Shown here one piece after another: positions 14,505 to 14,634 of a stretch of 14,634 nt of DNA. A program made the translations under genes and the position numbers. The notes beneath the pieces were generated by a model that searched no databases, had not been told where the DNA came from, and saw only the letters and a list, made by a program, of their open reading frames with translations. Every line of letters starts with the position of its first letter. Position 1 is the stretch's first letter. This stretch comes from CAWELS01 sp964468205. GTDB lineage: Bacteria; Acidobacteriota; Terriglobia; Bryobacterales; Bryobacteraceae. The stretch is taken from NCBI GenBank assembly GCA_964468205.1, contig CAYXVG010000102.1, positions 1-14,634 on the forward strand, read 5' to 3'.

Positions 14505-14634
14505 ATGAAAGAGAATCTCCGACTCGTAACATTAACAGTCACTGTGGGCGCCCTGGGAGGAGTGGCTGTCCTGACAGCCGCTTTTCAAGCCGAGAGAACG
14601 GAAAGAACTGCTTTCACGGCGAAGATCGAGGCTA
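14505..14634 (+). CDS. 5' end of a gene for an exported or membrane-anchored protein (partial)
   Basis: An ATG preceded by AAGGA with a 9-nt spacer opens a frame of 43 codons that continues past the window edge. The N-terminus has a short charged start (MKENLR) and a hydrophobic stretch (LVTLTVTVGALGGVAVLTAAF), typical of a signal peptide or membrane anchor, followed by a charged region (QAERTERTAFTAKIEA). I cannot name a family from this piece. A weak TATGCT box at 14463-14468 might serve as -10. Confidence 0.6.
   Translation, partial: MKENLRLVTLTVTVGALGGVAVLTAAFQAERTERTAFTAKIEA

Overview
The window is GC-rich bacterial DNA, most likely from an Acidobacteriota member of the Solibacteraceae/Bryobacterales group. 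The best clue is the first large gene: a PQQ-type sugar dehydrogenase propeller fused to the C-terminal domain known as TIGR03437 ('Solibacter uncharacterized C-terminal domain'), which I recognise by its motifs. The assignment is an inference from protein style; no rRNA or other phylogenetic marker is present apart from uvrA.

Layout, left to right. (1) The extreme left edge holds the first 11 codons of a leftward gene with a strong Shine-Dalgarno and a TATAAT box. (2) Two rightward genes, 26 nt apart, encode secreted proteins that probably act on sugars: the dehydrogenase fusion and a putative TIM-barrel glycoside hydrolase with a glutamine-amidotransferase-like second domain. (3) A leftward MscS-type channel converges on them. 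(4) A structured, non-coding-looking 384-nt stretch contains a perfect 13-bp hairpin and leads to a 16-codon upstream ORF and a two-domain universal stress protein (rightward). (5) A long leftward operon occupies 13610 to 6601: uvrA, a deoxyhypusine-synthase-like protein, a CPBP intramembrane protease, mtnA, a secreted DUF1593 nucleoside-hydrolase-like protein and a DinB-family protein. All neighbours overlap by 4 to 7 nt except the last pair, which are 12 nt apart. The operon ends in a convincing intrinsic terminator at 6454-6483. (6) An 894-nt gene-free region upstream of uvrA is rich in degenerate direct and inverted repeats, including a 146-bp unit with perfect 14-bp inverted ends. (7) The right edge holds the first 43 codons of a rightward exported or membrane-anchored protein.

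The operon mixes DNA repair (UvrA), methionine salvage (MtnA), a polyamine-enzyme-like fold (DHS-like), a membrane protease, a secreted hydrolase-like protein and a DinB-fold enzyme. Tight coupling suggests co-expression, but a shared pathway is not proven. The least explained parts of the window are the DHS-like gene, the uspA leader with its Arg-codon/Shine-Dalgarno overlap, and the repeat block upstream of uvrA. I saw no CRISPR array, complete insertion sequence, tRNA, rRNA or recognisable defence system.
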